Source of the DNA: Nannocystis sp. RBIL2
Lineage (GTDB): Bacteria > Myxococcota_A > Polyangia > Nannocystales > Nannocystaceae
Reading direction: 5' to 3'
NCBI RefSeq assembly: GCF_026626745.1
Contig: NZ_JAPNJW010000002.1
Span: forward strand, 3,744,151 to 3,808,150
DNA: 64,000 nt
Shown: positions 17,351 to 26,520 of the stretch, piece by piece
Position numbering within the stretch: the stretch's first letter is position 1
Layout: each line of letters starts with the position of its first letter
Program-made: the position numbers and the translations under genes
Notes under the pieces: model-generated
The model's database searches: none
What the model was told of the DNA's origin: nothing
What the model saw: only the letters and a program-made list of their open reading frames with translations

Positions 17351-19480
17351 GTGCGTCCCACCATTCTTTTGCTGATCGGTTCCGCTCTCGCCTGCCAAGC
17401 TTCGAGCGCAGGTGATCCCATCATTACCGGTAACGGCTCCACGACCGGAGATGCGAACACGACGGAAGGTACGGGCGCGACCGGGCCTGACGACGGTGAC
17501 ACGAGCCCGACGGGGCCCGGGCCCGACGACGGTGGCACGAGCGTGGGCGGCACCGACGGCGAGCCGGTGGACTGCGAGGCCCTCACCTGCGAGTCGTGGT
17601 GCGACGAGGGCACGTGGGGCGGACCGATCCCCACGGCCGAGACCGACGTCGTCGTGCCCGACGGCAAGGTCGTCCTGCTCGACTGCGACGCCGAGGCGAA
17701 GACCTTGACCATCGAATCGGGCGGCGCCGTCAAGGCCTCGCGCTCGACCTCGTCGACCTTGACCGTGCACGGCAACGTGATCGTGTGGGGCCGGCTCGAT
17801 CTCGGCACGGAGGACGACCGGGTTCCGGCCGACGTCGTGGCCGAGCTCGTGTTCGCCGGCATGCACGACGACGACTACGTCGGCACCCCGAGCACGGTGT
17901 TCGGGGGGGAGGAATTCACGCCGCCCGTCAACACGCCGCTCGAGATCCTCGACACGGACGTGGGCCTGTGGGTGATGGGGCGTGGTGTGTTCTCTGCGGC
18001 CGGCGCCCTCAAGCAGTCCTGGTCGAAGTTGACCGACGGCACCGCGCCGGGCGATCCGACCCTGTCGGTGGAGGATGCCACGGGATGGCAGCCCGGCGAT
18101 CGCGTGCTGCTGACGCCGACAACCGAGATCGCCGAGGCCGACTTCGCCGACCAGTTCGACGAGGCCACGATCGCGTCGGTGAACGGCCCCGAGGTGACCT
18201 TGGCGAGCGCGACCGCGTTCGAGCACGCGGGCTGCACGGATTGTGTGCGCCGCGGTGAGGCGGCCAACCTCACGCGCAACGTCGTCGTGCGTTCGTTCGA
18301 CGCCACCGCCCACGCCCACGTGATCGTCGGGGAGGAGGGCGTCGCGCAGCTGGACAGCGTCGAGCTGCGCTGGCTCGGACCGCTTCGCGACTGCACCGCC
18401 GCCGACGAGCCGGCCCGCAGGTCGCCGCTGCGGTTCCATCAGCAGGCAGATGCCTCGGAGACCTCGTTCGTGCGGCACACCGCGATCTGGGCCAGCGGCA
18501 AGGACGGCATCGCCATCGAGCACAGCAACGGCATTGAAGTGACCGACGTCGTCGTCTACGACACGCAGGAGACCGCCGTGGCGCGCACCTACGACAACAG
18601 CGCCTGCGGCCTGCGCTGCACCGAGCGCGAGAAGTTCGAGCCGCGCGACAACGACTTGACCCACGTGCTCGCCGCGCGGGTGGCCGTACCGAACCGCGCC
18701 GAGGGTTGTGCTGCGATCGGCGGAGCCATCGCGATCTTCGCCGGCGGCGGAGACTCGCTGGACTGTGTCGTCACCGGTACTGCCTACAACTATGGCACTT
18801 TCGGCAACGTGGCCGCGTTCCACTGGTCGGAGACGGGCTCCGGCATGGCCCCGGCCGACCGCTTCGAAGGCGTCGTCGCGCACAACAATGCCGGCAACGG
18901 CATCTCGAACTGGCAGAACAACACGCGCAACGACACGCCCTACACCGCCAGCGCGTGGTCGAACGGAGCCCACGGCATCCTCCACGGGGCCTACGGCAAC
19001 AGCATCTCGTACCAGAATATCGTCGCGATCGACAATGCCGAGCTCGGGTTCGCCATCAAGGGCATCAACCCGGACGAGGTCCCGCGCATCGAGGGCGCGA
19101 CCTTGGACAACGGTGGAGTCATCGACTACACGTTCGTGCCCGAAGTGGCGCTCGTTCTCCGCGACTTGACCTTCACCGGCGAGCGCTCGCCCGCGTTCAC
19201 GCAGATCCACGACGCGTGCAGCGGCGGCGACGAAACGGACCCCCAGGACGGCGAGTGCATCTTCGCCTGGCTGCGCATCGAGAACCCGGTGTTCCCGGCC
19301 GGCGTCGTCCCGTTCGACTTCGGCTGGCACCAGAACCTGCACACCGTGTGGGAGGTGCGCGGATTCTCCCATCCCGACTATCCGGACTTGCCGGCGAACT
19401 TCGACCTGTATCGCGCGGACAACATGGTCGCGGGGGGCAGCTACCACGCGGACTTCGACGCCTGGCTGGTGCCGCAATGA
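17351..19480 (+). CDS. G8-domain lipoprotein
   Basis: The GTG at 17351 is chosen because AGGAG lies 7 bases upstream and it yields a clean lipoprotein signal (LLLIGSALAC, Cys15). A Gly/Thr/Asp linker is followed by a G8 domain at about 85-230 (PTAETDVVVPDGKVVLLDCD, then LTVHGNVIVWGRL). Beyond this is a right-handed beta-helix-like region with DGIAIEHSNGIEVTDVVVYD and repeated Gly/Asn turns, as in human CEMIP/TMEM2 and bacterial surface proteins. These domains bind or act on polysaccharide; hyaluronan-type activity is not shown for bacteria. The stop overlaps the cytochrome gene (ATGA), so they are co-translated. Confidence 0.82.
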   Translation: MRPTILLLIGSALACQASSAGDPIITGNGSTTGDANTTEGTGATGPDDGDTSPTGPGPDDGGTSVGGTDGEPVDCEALTCESWCDEGTWGGPIPTAETDVVVPDGKVVLLDCDAEAKTLTIESGGAVKASRSTSSTLTVHGNVIVWGRLDLGTEDDRVPADVVAELVFAGMHDDDYVGTPSTVFGGEEFTPPVNTPLEILDTDVGLWVMGRGVFSAAGALKQSWSKLTDGTAPGDPTLSVEDATGWQPGDRVLLTPTTEIAEADFADQFDEATIASVNGPEVTLASATAFEHAGCTDCVRRGEAANLTRNVVVRSFDATAHAHVIVGEEGVAQLDSVELRWLGPLRDCTAADEPARRSPLRFHQQADASETSFVRHTAIWASGKDGIAIEHSNGIEVTDVVVYDTQETAVARTYDNSACGLRCTEREKFEPRDNDLTHVLAARVAVPNRAEGCAAIGGAIAIFAGGGDSLDCVVTGTAYNYGTFGNVAAFHWSETGSGMAPADRFEGVVAHNNAGNGISNWQNNTRNDTPYTASAWSNGAHGILHGAYGNSISYQNIVAIDNAELGFAIKGINPDEVPRIEGATLDNGGVIDYTFVPEVALVLRDLTFTGERSPAFTQIHDACSGGDETDPQDGECIFAWLRIENPVFPAGVVPFDFGWHQNLHTVWEVRGFSHPDYPDLPANFDLYRADNMVAGGSYHADFDAWLVPQ

Positions 19481-21198
19481 GGCGCGCGGTCTGGATGCTC
19501 GGATTGCCGTGGATCCTGAGCTGCACCGCGGGATCCGACGACGAGCTGCAGGCGCCGCTGGTCCTGCCGCTCGAGATCCTCGGCCCGGCCGGTACGGAGC
19601 GGATCGCCGACGTGTGGCTCGACGAGACCCAGCTCGCGGCGGCCGACTCCGCGGCGCTCGTGCTCACCCTGCACAACGTCGTGCAGCCCGGGTCGGCGGA
19701 GCTGGTCGTCAACGAGGGCGAGGCCATCGACGTGAGCGAGCCGTTCGTGCATCCGGACGGGCGCGTGGGCACGGCCGAGATAGCGATCGACCCCGGGCTC
19801 CTCGTACCGGGGGTGAACCACCTGGCCTTTCGCTACCCGCGTCAGGTCGTCGACGCGGGGGCGGCCGTCTCCGGGTATCGCGTCCTGCACGTGGCGCTCC
19901 GCATCGGCGACACCACACACGTGCTCGGCGAGCCCGACGAGGCGCCCGAACGGTGGCGTCCACTCCGAGACGACGCGGCGTCCATCGAGCGGGGCCGCTC
20001 GTACTTCCAGGACGTCGCACGCGACGGCGGACCGACGTGTGCGCGTTGCCATGCGGACTCGGGCGCCGATCTCCAGTACTACGCGTTCTCCGATCGCAGC
20101 ATCGTCGAACGCGCGATGTTCCACGAGTTTTCGCGCGCCGAGGCCGAGGACCTAGCGAGCTACATTCGCAGCCTGCCCGTGCCCGCGGAAGGGCGACCGT
20201 ATCGGCCAGCGTTCCAACCGGGCTCCGACAACCACGGCGCCGCCGGAGCGGGGCCGGAGTCCATCCTGCCCGACGACGCGAGCTTCGGCGAACACCTCTG
20301 GGGCGCCGCGAGCTTGCCCGCGGATCTGCCCTGGGACTGGCCGGAGACCGTCGACACGTTCGTGCTGCCGACGTCGATCGCGGTCCCCACCTTCGGGCGC
20401 TGGCTGCCGCGAAGGATCGACGAACGCTGGTTCACCCGCCGGGACGGAGAGCTCGCCGTCGCCGAGGCCGCGCTGGCCGACAATCCTTCTCTCGAGCACG
20501 CGCAGGCCTTCATGACCGCGGCCATGGCCGTGGGTCGGGAGCTCCTCGTGGAGGAGGGCGATCATCTCGCGCGAATCGACTTGCTGCGCTACGCGGCGGT
20601 CAAGCTGTGGGACTGGTCGCGACGCAACGGCTTTGACGATCTCGATCACGGCATGCCGGACGGCAGCCCGGCATTTCCGTACGAGGTCGGGTTCGCGTTC
20701 TTCGAGGCCGCCGATGCCCCGGGTGGGGTGCCCGCACCCATGGCGCAGACCCTGTCGTGGTGGTGGGCCCAGCTCGCAGCCAATCCCGGGCGCGGCCTCT
20801 CGACCGGTCAGCGCCCGCTCGACTACGAGGACGTGCTGACGGCGGCCGAAGCCGGCGGCGCGGGGCCGAACGAGATCGCGTTCCTGCACCTGTACGGAAG
20901 CTGGGAGGAGTCGCGCGGGCCGGTGGCCGACAAATGGGGCACCGAGCACGGCCCCGTGCGGCTGCTGGCGGTTCCGATGCGACGCCTCGACCCGGCCGGC
21001 CGCGCGACGATCCTGCGCCGCTTCTTCGCCAGGCAAGCCGAGTTTGTCGCCGAGGGCGGCGTGCTGACGCAAGCGCACCACATCGCCCTGTCCCAGGCGT
21101 GGAATCAAGGCTGCGCCGAGCTCTCGGCCGCGCAGCGCGATGCCCTGCGCGCCGCGGCCCCGGCCGAGATCCGACCGGACTTGGCCGGCTGTCCCTGA
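19477..21198 (+). CDS. c-type cytochrome lipoprotein
   Basis: A 573-residue protein. Signal MRRAVWMLGLPWILSC with the lipobox cysteine at 16. A beta domain covers about 25-160 (LEILGPAGTERIADVWLDE). A c-type heme site lies at 188-192 (CARCH), followed by FSDRSIVERAMFHEFSRAEA, typical of cytochrome c domains that use a distal Met. The rest is a large helical domain with many Trp (SWWWAQL, then LSQAWNQGC). It is translationally coupled to the G8 gene, so the two may act on the same extracellular substrate. The exact reaction is unknown. Confidence 0.78.
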   Translation: MRRAVWMLGLPWILSCTAGSDDELQAPLVLPLEILGPAGTERIADVWLDETQLAAADSAALVLTLHNVVQPGSAELVVNEGEAIDVSEPFVHPDGRVGTAEIAIDPGLLVPGVNHLAFRYPRQVVDAGAAVSGYRVLHVALRIGDTTHVLGEPDEAPERWRPLRDDAASIERGRSYFQDVARDGGPTCARCHADSGADLQYYAFSDRSIVERAMFHEFSRAEAEDLASYIRSLPVPAEGRPYRPAFQPGSDNHGAAGAGPESILPDDASFGEHLWGAASLPADLPWDWPETVDTFVLPTSIAVPTFGRWLPRRIDERWFTRRDGELAVAEAALADNPSLEHAQAFMTAAMAVGRELLVEEGDHLARIDLLRYAAVKLWDWSRRNGFDDLDHGMPDGSPAFPYEVGFAFFEAADAPGGVPAPMAQTLSWWWAQLAANPGRGLSTGQRPLDYEDVLTAAEAGGAGPNEIAFLHLYGSWEESRGPVADKWGTEHGPVRLLAVPMRRLDPAGRATILRRFFARQAEFVAEGGVLTQAHHIALSQAWNQGCAELSAAQRDALRAAAPAEIRPDLAGCP

Positions 21199-21199
21199 G

Positions 21200-21410
21200 C
21201 CGGCGACGGTCGCTCCGCCTGCGCGGCGTCGCGGACGTCGAGCAGGTCCCGCAGCTCGTCGGCGTGCGCGAGGTACTCGTGCAGCCCATCCGAACACAGC
21301 AACAGCCGGTCGCCGGCCATGAGTAGCCGGTGATCAGCTCCCTGGTCGTCCACCCGAAGACGGTAGGATCTCGACGCACCGAACGACCCGCGCACCGGGC
21401 CACTCGAGCT
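21200..21410 (-). pseudogene. Fragment of a PP2C-type protein phosphatase
   Basis: The leftward frame reads LRVDDQGADHRLLMAGDRLLLCSDGLHEYL, the conserved block of PP2C phosphatases ending in SDGL with the metal-binding Asp. Only about 70 residues remain; both ends are cut, on the right by an att-like repeat and on the left by the cytochrome gene. Not functional. Confidence 0.55.
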
Positions 21411-21540
21411 CGAAACCCGCCTCGGGACTGCCGAAGTCGGGTTCCTGTGCGTCGAGCCAGATTTACTTAACCAAAATCTAACTCTCTTTGCGGCCTGGAG
21501 TGGCAACCAGGGGCAAGGGGTGGCAAACCCTCACCTCCCG
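21404..21540. repeat. att-like repeat, copy A
   Basis: About 125 bases here resemble 43048-43175 closely (shared GAGCCAGATTTACTT, CCAAAATCTAACTC, GAGTGGCAACCAG). It contains an imperfect hairpin (AACCCGCCTCGG / CCGAAGTCGGGTT) and direct GTGGCAA motifs. It directly abuts an integrase fragment, so it is probably a recombination site. Confidence 0.6.
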
Positions 21541-21941
21541 AAACGTATATATCGGCACCATGCGGTCGAATAGTTCTTCCGCGTGGCCGGCTTCTGCTGG
21601 GAGAGGTACTCTGCCTCGAACCTCTTCCAGAACTCCTTCAAAGTCTGGACGGTCCCCTGGGTCTTCTTGACGATCCTGTGCGCGGGAGCAGGTGCAACGA
21701 TTGTCTCTTCTGCAGATGCAGCGACTCTCTCCTTTCTGGTCTCACAACCCAAGAGCTCGCTCCACACATCGCGTTTGCGGGTCTCCGCCCATGCAAACGC
21801 GCCAGCCTTATCCAGTCCCTCCGGCGCGACGCGTTTGTGACGCAGGCGCGGGAGGCCTTTGGACTTGTCGGCGGGGATGGTGAAGGTGACGAGCATTCGA
21901 GCGCTGTTCTTGTAGTTGTAAGGGCTGACGTTGATGTTCAC
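21531..21941 (-). pseudogene. Tyrosine integrase, N-terminal fragment
   Basis: From GTG at 21941 the product reads NINVSPYNYKNSARMLVTF and later FWKRFEAEYLSQQKPATRK, NYSTAWCRYI: the arm-binding and SAM-like core-binding domains of a tyrosine recombinase. It stops at 21531, inside the att-like repeat, with no catalytic domain. The catalytic half of a similar integrase is at 26.5-27.2 kb. Probably the remnant of an integrated element after internal deletion. Confidence 0.6.
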
Positions 21942-22040
21942 GGCGCGGCGCTTTCCGCCGCGGGTCTCCGCTCCCAAGTCCACCAGAGGATGGGTGGCAA
22001 GTTCAGGCGCGAACTCAGATCGCCGGAGACCGCTCCATTT

Positions 22041-22060
22041 ATGTCCGAAGAGACATGCTC
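22041..22060. repeat. Dispersed palindromic repeat, copy 1
   Basis: ATGTCCGAAGAGACATGCTC; member of the family described in the findings, in non-coding DNA. Confidence 0.5.
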
Positions 22061-22264
22061 GCTCGGCGGCCCCTCTATATTGTAAGGATAGGAGTCGTTG
22101 ACGAACCCACCCGGTCTTTTCACCCTCGCCACGTCCCACCTCCCAACCTGCTCTATCTTCTTCGACGCCCGTCCGCGATGCGGAGCCCGCAAGTCCGCCC
22201 GGGCTCTCCCTATCGATCCGGTCGCACCAGCACGGCGTGCGACGTGCACAGGTTTCGTCTGGAT

Positions 22265-22675
22265 TCAGCGCGCTCGCCACCCGCCGCGTCGCGCATCGAC
22301 GTATTCCGACCAGCGCCCTTCGGCGGCGCGGACCGGCAGACCGAGCTCGATCAGCTCGGGCCCGTAGATGGGCCACTCGTGCGGGGCGTTCTGGCCCATG
22401 AAGACGGCCATCGCCTTCTCGACGCCCGCGGCGCCCTGGGTGGCCTGAAGCCGCGCCCGCAAGGTGCTCTGGAGGTGCCGCCGCATGGCGTCCTCGTACT
22501 CGCGGGCGGTCGCGTGGAGGCCGTCCTCGTCGCCGGCCTCGATGTGCTTCGCGCGCCGTCCGAACAACACCGGGTCCACTGCCGAGAGCGCCGCGTTCCG
22601 GCCGATGGCGATCTCACGGGCCCCGAGCGCGATCAGGGTCCCGCCTGAGAGCGCCATGTACGGGACCAGGCGGAC
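22265..22675 (-). pseudogene. SppA/ClpP-class serine protease (SDH family), C-terminal fragment
   Basis: The leftward frame reads VPYMALSGGTLIALGAREIA with the nucleophilic Ser in SGG, then GRNAALSAVDPVLFG, the hallmark of the serine dehydrogenase proteinase branch of ClpP-class proteins. An in-frame stop lies just upstream (near 22677) and the N-terminal half is missing. A 146-bp IS91 fragment starts 20 bases further on. It is a remnant brought in or cut by rearrangement. Confidence 0.65.
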
Positions 22676-22697
22676 CTACGGGAGCCCGCGAGTCCGC

Positions 22698-22843
22698 AGG
22701 GCGGCCGCAACATGTATCGGCACACCCGCTCGAGCTGCTTGCGGTCGCGACCGTCGACGGTCGTTGCGGCGTGCAGATGCATGCTGAACGCCGTCACCGT
22801 CAGGGGCGGTCGGGTCACGGGCTCGCACGGCGGAGCCAGGTGC
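22698..22843. repeat. 146-bp direct repeat (IS91 transposase end), copy 1
   Basis: Matches 25215-25360 over 146 bases with three visible mismatches. Read leftwards it encodes MHLHAATTVDG and QLERVCRYMLRPP of an IS91-type transposase, so it is a solitary transposase fragment. The two copies flank a 2.4-kb segment in direct orientation. Confidence 0.85.
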
Positions 22844-23167
22844 TCGAGGTCGGCACCGACGACCCGCGGGACCAGGCCGAGTACCCCGACATCGACCTGC
22901 GCGCGACCCCCGAGGGCTACGTGCACCGCGACGGCGCGCCGTACCCGCGGCGCGAGGGCTGAGCGGCGTTCGCGGGCGAAAAAAATCTGCAATTGAAACG
23001 CGGCTCGCCTGGAACGACGCGGCGCCCGTGTGCATGCGGGGCGCGACCCTGATGGACTACCCCGACGCGTGCGCTCGACGTGCCGGTGCGAGACCGCTGA
23101 GGCGAGATCGATCCGCGCCGCGATGGAGCGCGCTCCATCGCGGCGGCGGGCCTCGCCGGCGGCGAGC
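22844..23167. other. Stretch with a possible gene 3' end
   Basis: A rightward frame ends at 22963 with GYVHRDGAPYPRREG and looks like the last 40 codons of a displaced gene. Nothing else is recognised. Confidence 0.3.
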
Positions 23168-23926
23168 TCACTCGACGTCGATGTCGGTGAGGGAGTCCGG
23201 CAGCGGGCCCGAGGGCTGCGCGGCGCGAGGCTTCATGAAGTTCGCCTGCGAGGGCTCGCGCATGAAGGCCGGCGGCGGGACGTCGCGGCTGTTCATGGAG
23301 TCGCCGAGGCCGGGCTCCTGCCGGGCGAAGAACGCGAGGATCGGCTTGACGCCGGCGATCTGCTCCTCGGTGGCGGCGTCGCGGATCGCCTGGTCGGCCA
23401 GCGCGGCGGCCATCGACTCGCGGATCTCGGCGATCTCCGCGTCGAGCTCGGCGATGCGTGCGGTGCCGTCGTCGATCACCTTCTGGGCCCGCGCGCCGCC
23501 CTCGCGGATGAACGCCTGCAGCGCGTCCACCTCGGCGCTCGCGGCCTGGATGATCTTCTGCGTCGGGACATCGAAGGCGGTGAACGCCGCCTCGACGATC
23601 TGCCGCTTCAGCGCGGCCGGCGAGTTCTCCGGCAGGCTCCGCAGCAGGTCCTGAGCCTTGGTCACGCGCTGCTGCTGCTCGACCTCGACGCCAGCCCGGC
23701 GGAGCACCGCCGGGAAGTCGATCTCGGTCGGGTAGCGCTCGGCGAGGCGAAATTGGGGCGGGGGCGGGGGAGCGGGTGGCTGGATCGGCATGGGTGCGGG
23801 TGCGGGTGCTGGTGCGGGTGCGGGTGTGGACGCGGGGACGGGTGCGGGGAGGAGCGCGGGCATGTCGTCATCGACATCGATCGGGCGGCTCCCGAACAGG
23901 CCCTTCAGGAAACTCATCAAGCCCAT
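23168..23926 (-). CDS. Cytoplasmic coiled-coil protein, unknown function
   Basis: A 252-residue protein starting MGLMSFLKGLFGSRP, an amphipathic start without a cleavable signal. A run of Ala-Pro pairs (about 33-60) forms a linker; on the DNA this is a GGGTGC/GGGTGCG repeat near 23790-23840. The rest is helical (YPTEIDFPAVLRRAGVEVEQ, then RIAELDAEIAEIRESMAAAL) with a long coiled coil at about 125-185. It is an intact gene inside the rearranged area and lies between the two 146-bp repeats. Role not recognised. Confidence 0.65.
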   Translation of the reverse strand: MGLMSFLKGLFGSRPIDVDDDMPALLPAPVPASTPAPAPAPAPAPMPIQPPAPPPPPQFRLAERYPTEIDFPAVLRRAGVEVEQQQRVTKAQDLLRSLPENSPAALKRQIVEAAFTAFDVPTQKIIQAASAEVDALQAFIREGGARAQKVIDDGTARIAELDAEIAEIRESMAAALADQAIRDAATEEQIAGVKPILAFFARQEPGLGDSMNSRDVPPPAFMREPSQANFMKPRAAQPSGPLPDSLTDIDVE

Positions 23927-24134
23927 GGTCTGGCCCTCTCTGGCATGGGACCGACTTTACTCCATTTTTTGAGGGGGCGCGCTTAAGCGGTTCGAAGGGG
24001 GAATTTCGTCGAAGTGTCGAGTACGAGAACGCTTGGAGGTCCACGGAGCAGGGTCAGTTCGTGAACCACGATGCTCGACCTCGAACAGCTCTACAGAGCT
24101 CTCGGTCGGCAGGTATCGTGAACCTGGGCCCGGC

Positions 24135-24214
24135 GGGCACGCCGAGACGGACTCCTCGTCGGGCAAACGACAAGGGGCACGCCGAGACGAACTCCTCGTC
24201 GGGCAAACGACAAG
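24135..24214. repeat. Tandem duplication, 40-bp unit, two copies
   Basis: The unit starting GGGCACGCCGAGACG and ending AAACGACAAGG occurs at 24135-24174 and 24175-24214 with one mismatch. A related AGGCCGAGCGCGGC block recurs just after (24217 and 24293). The flanks at 23927-24298 hold no gene. Confidence 0.7.
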
Positions 24215-24298
24215 GGAGGCCGAGCGCGGCGCTGGAGGCCGGTGCGGTCTACCGGTGAACAGCAAGAGCGGCGCTGGAGGTCACGACAAGGAGGCCGA

Positions 24299-25213
24299 GC
24301 GCGGCACTGCGTCCGCTCGGCGTCGCCACCGCCGGGACCGCCGCGCGCTTCCTCGCCGCCTTGCTGGCCGCCTCCCCGGTCGCCTGCCTCGTCGACGGCA
24401 GCGCCCGCATGCGCGAGCGGCCCATGGAGGGCATCCTGCAGGCCCTGCGGGCCCAGGGCGCCGACATCGTCTGCCGCGGCGCCGACGACATGTTGCCGTG
24501 CGAGATCAGGGGGCGCCCGCCTGATGACGTCGGCGCCGCGGCCGCGGCGGCGAGATCCGCCTGGCCCGTCCGCCGAGCTCCCGGTTCATCTCCGCCCTCC
24601 TGCTGGCCGCCCCGCTCGCCGCCGCCCCGCTGCGCATCGTCCTCGAGCAGGGCACCCCGGCGCGGCCCTACGTCGACATGACCCTCGCCTGCCTGCGCGA
24701 CTTCGGGGCCGAGGCCGCGTGGGTCGAATCAGATGTCCTTCAGGTCAGCCCGGCCGAGCTGCGCGGGCGCGACTCCTGGTCGCGCTCGCTTCGGCGAGGT
24801 GCTCGCGCGCATGGGCGCCGCGGTCGAGCAGGGCGAGCACGACACTCTGGTCCGAGGGACAGGTTCGCTGCGCGGCGTCGACCTCGACCTGGCCGACATG
24901 CCCGACACCACCTTGACCGCCTGCGCGCTTGCGCTGCACGCCGCCGGGCCGACGCGGATCCGCGGCGTCGACGTCCTGCGTCACCACGAGAGCGACCGGA
25001 TCGCCGCCGCCGCGACCGAGCTGCGCAAGCTCGGCGCCGCGGTCGTCGAGCACGACGACGGCCTAGACATCGCCCCGCCGGCCCGCATCACCGAGGGCGC
25101 CGCGATCGACACCTACCGCGACCACTGCGCCATGGCCTTCAGCCTGGCCGGCCGCGTCACGATCCGCGACCCCGGCCCGGCTGTCGGGGAGCGCCTGGAC
25201 GGCGTCATGGGCG
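24299..25213 (+). pseudogene. aroA: 3-phosphoshikimate 1-carboxyvinyltransferase, frameshifted and truncated
   Basis: Three frames in succession carry EPSP-synthase sense: LGVATAGTAARFLAALLAAS with DGSARMRERPMEGIL (frame 1, to about 24530), SSRFISALLLAAPL and PYVDMTLACLRDFG (frame 3), then RGVDLDLADMPDTTLTACAL and HHESDRIAAAATEL (frame 1 again, to 25213). The N-terminal third is absent and the end is cut exactly where the IS91 fragment begins. Codon use is like the host. It is probably a dead second copy carried by the mobile region; a working aroA must be elsewhere. Confidence 0.85.
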
Positions 25214-25214
25214 A

Positions 25215-25360
25215 AGGGCGGCCGCAACATGTATCGGCACACCCGCTCGAGCTGCTTGCGGTAGCGACCGTCGACGGTCGTTGCGGCGTGCAGATGCATG
25301 CCGAACGCCGTCACCGTCAGGGGCGGTCGGGTCACGGGCTCGCACGGCGGAGCCAGATGC
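25215..25360. repeat. 146-bp direct repeat (IS91 transposase end), copy 2
   Basis: The partner of 22698-22843. Here it is the natural 3' part of the transposase gene. The shared end starts AGGGCGGCCGCAACATG in both copies. Confidence 0.85.
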
Positions 25361-26112
25361 GGACCCTGTAGTCCGAGCTGTACGCAGGCAGCAAGCGCCG
25401 GGTCCACGTCGCGGTCGTCGTCCTCGGCGACAGCGGCGACGACCTTGTGGACCTGCGCGAGCACGGCCGTCAGCCGCACTGGCGTCGGCGTCGCCACGGG
25501 CAAGAAGCGCACGTCAGCGCCGAGCTCCTCGAAGGCGTCAGTGACGAGGCAGTGCAAATACACGTAGAGGCCGAGGTCGCTGCGGAATCGCTGGACCACC
25601 GTGAACACCCCTGCGGAAAGCGGCCCTACCGAGCACAGCCCGTGACTCTCTTTGACGGACCACCGCATATCGTGCATCACCGCTCGCGCGAGGCCCTCAG
25701 CGACTTTCGCCAGGAGCACCTGGTCGTAGCCCAAACGCACTGCCAGCGGTCCCTCGAAGGAGAGGACCCATTGCCTGTCGCCGACCGCTGGCAACACGTG
25801 GTCGACCAACAACGCCGCTCCTTCCGCCATCCGCCGACCCATGCACGACGGGCAGAATCCCCGGCCCTTACACGAAAACGGTACGAGCAGCTCGTCGCCA
25901 CACTGGCGGCACGCCGTCCGCACGAAGCCCTTCTCGAAGTCGCCGCACTCCGCGAACGCTTCGAGCTCCGCATTGACGAACTCCGGTAGCGCGCGCCCGC
26001 CCTCCTCGAGGCGCGCGAGGAAACCCGGCAGGTGGCGCCGGACGAGCACGGCGGCATCGCTGTCGTGGGTCTGCCGCGGGACGTAGATGCCCGGCCTCGC
26101 GCAGGCGGGCAT
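25215..26112 (-). pseudogene. IS91-family transposase, truncated
   Basis: The N terminus has the zinc-binding domain of IS91 transposases (RTACRQCGDELL, then FCPSCMGRRMAEGA and WVLSFEGPLAVRLGYD). The catalytic HUH region reads LYVYLHCLVTDAF, where the usual first His of HxH is Tyr. The sense ends CRYMLRPP at 25215; beyond it the frame runs antisense through aroA. About 300 residues remain of a family usually near 400-500. With the lost His and missing end it is probably inactive, though IS91 elements are known to carry adjacent DNA by rolling-circle transposition. Confidence 0.75.
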
Positions 26113-26339
26113 GACGCTCGCCCCTGCACCCGCGCTGCCGCGCGCGACCCGCTCACCAAGTGGGCGAGATTCCTACCGAACCCCCACGCCTCGTCGTGAC
26201 GTCCTTGGCCTGCAGACCGGCCGGGTGGCCCGCCCACTGGACGGCCGCCACGGGGCTGCCACCCATCCACCCAAGAGCGACGACAGCAAGGACCGCCGGC
26301 CGAGACGATTACCCGACATCGTCCGGGTTTTGGGGCAGA

Positions 26340-26490
26340 TTTGTGGCAGCCAGAGGCACCCAGAGGCAACCCGTGGCAAGTCGCCCTCCCCGCCAAAGCG
26401 CCTCCGGGTGGAGACCCGCGGCGTTTTGGCAGCGGAGGGGCATCTGGCGAGGATGGGTCAGAACTTGTTCCACAGGTACTCAGTATCTCC
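26340..26490. repeat. att-like repeat, copy B
   Basis: Shares GTGGCA.CCAGAGGCA and GTGGCAAG with copies A and C, and GGGTCAGAACTTGTTCCACAG with copy C (43255-43275). It lies just downstream of the catalytic integrase fragment. The adjoining 26113-26340 holds no gene. Confidence 0.55.
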
Positions 26491-26520
26491 CCGCCGGCGT
26501 GGAGATACGGGCATTTTGCG

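Noticed and set aside
21404..21470. tRNA-like appearance of the att repeat (hairpin plus GGGTTC)
   Set aside because: No acceptor stem, anticodon arm or full cloverleaf could be built.
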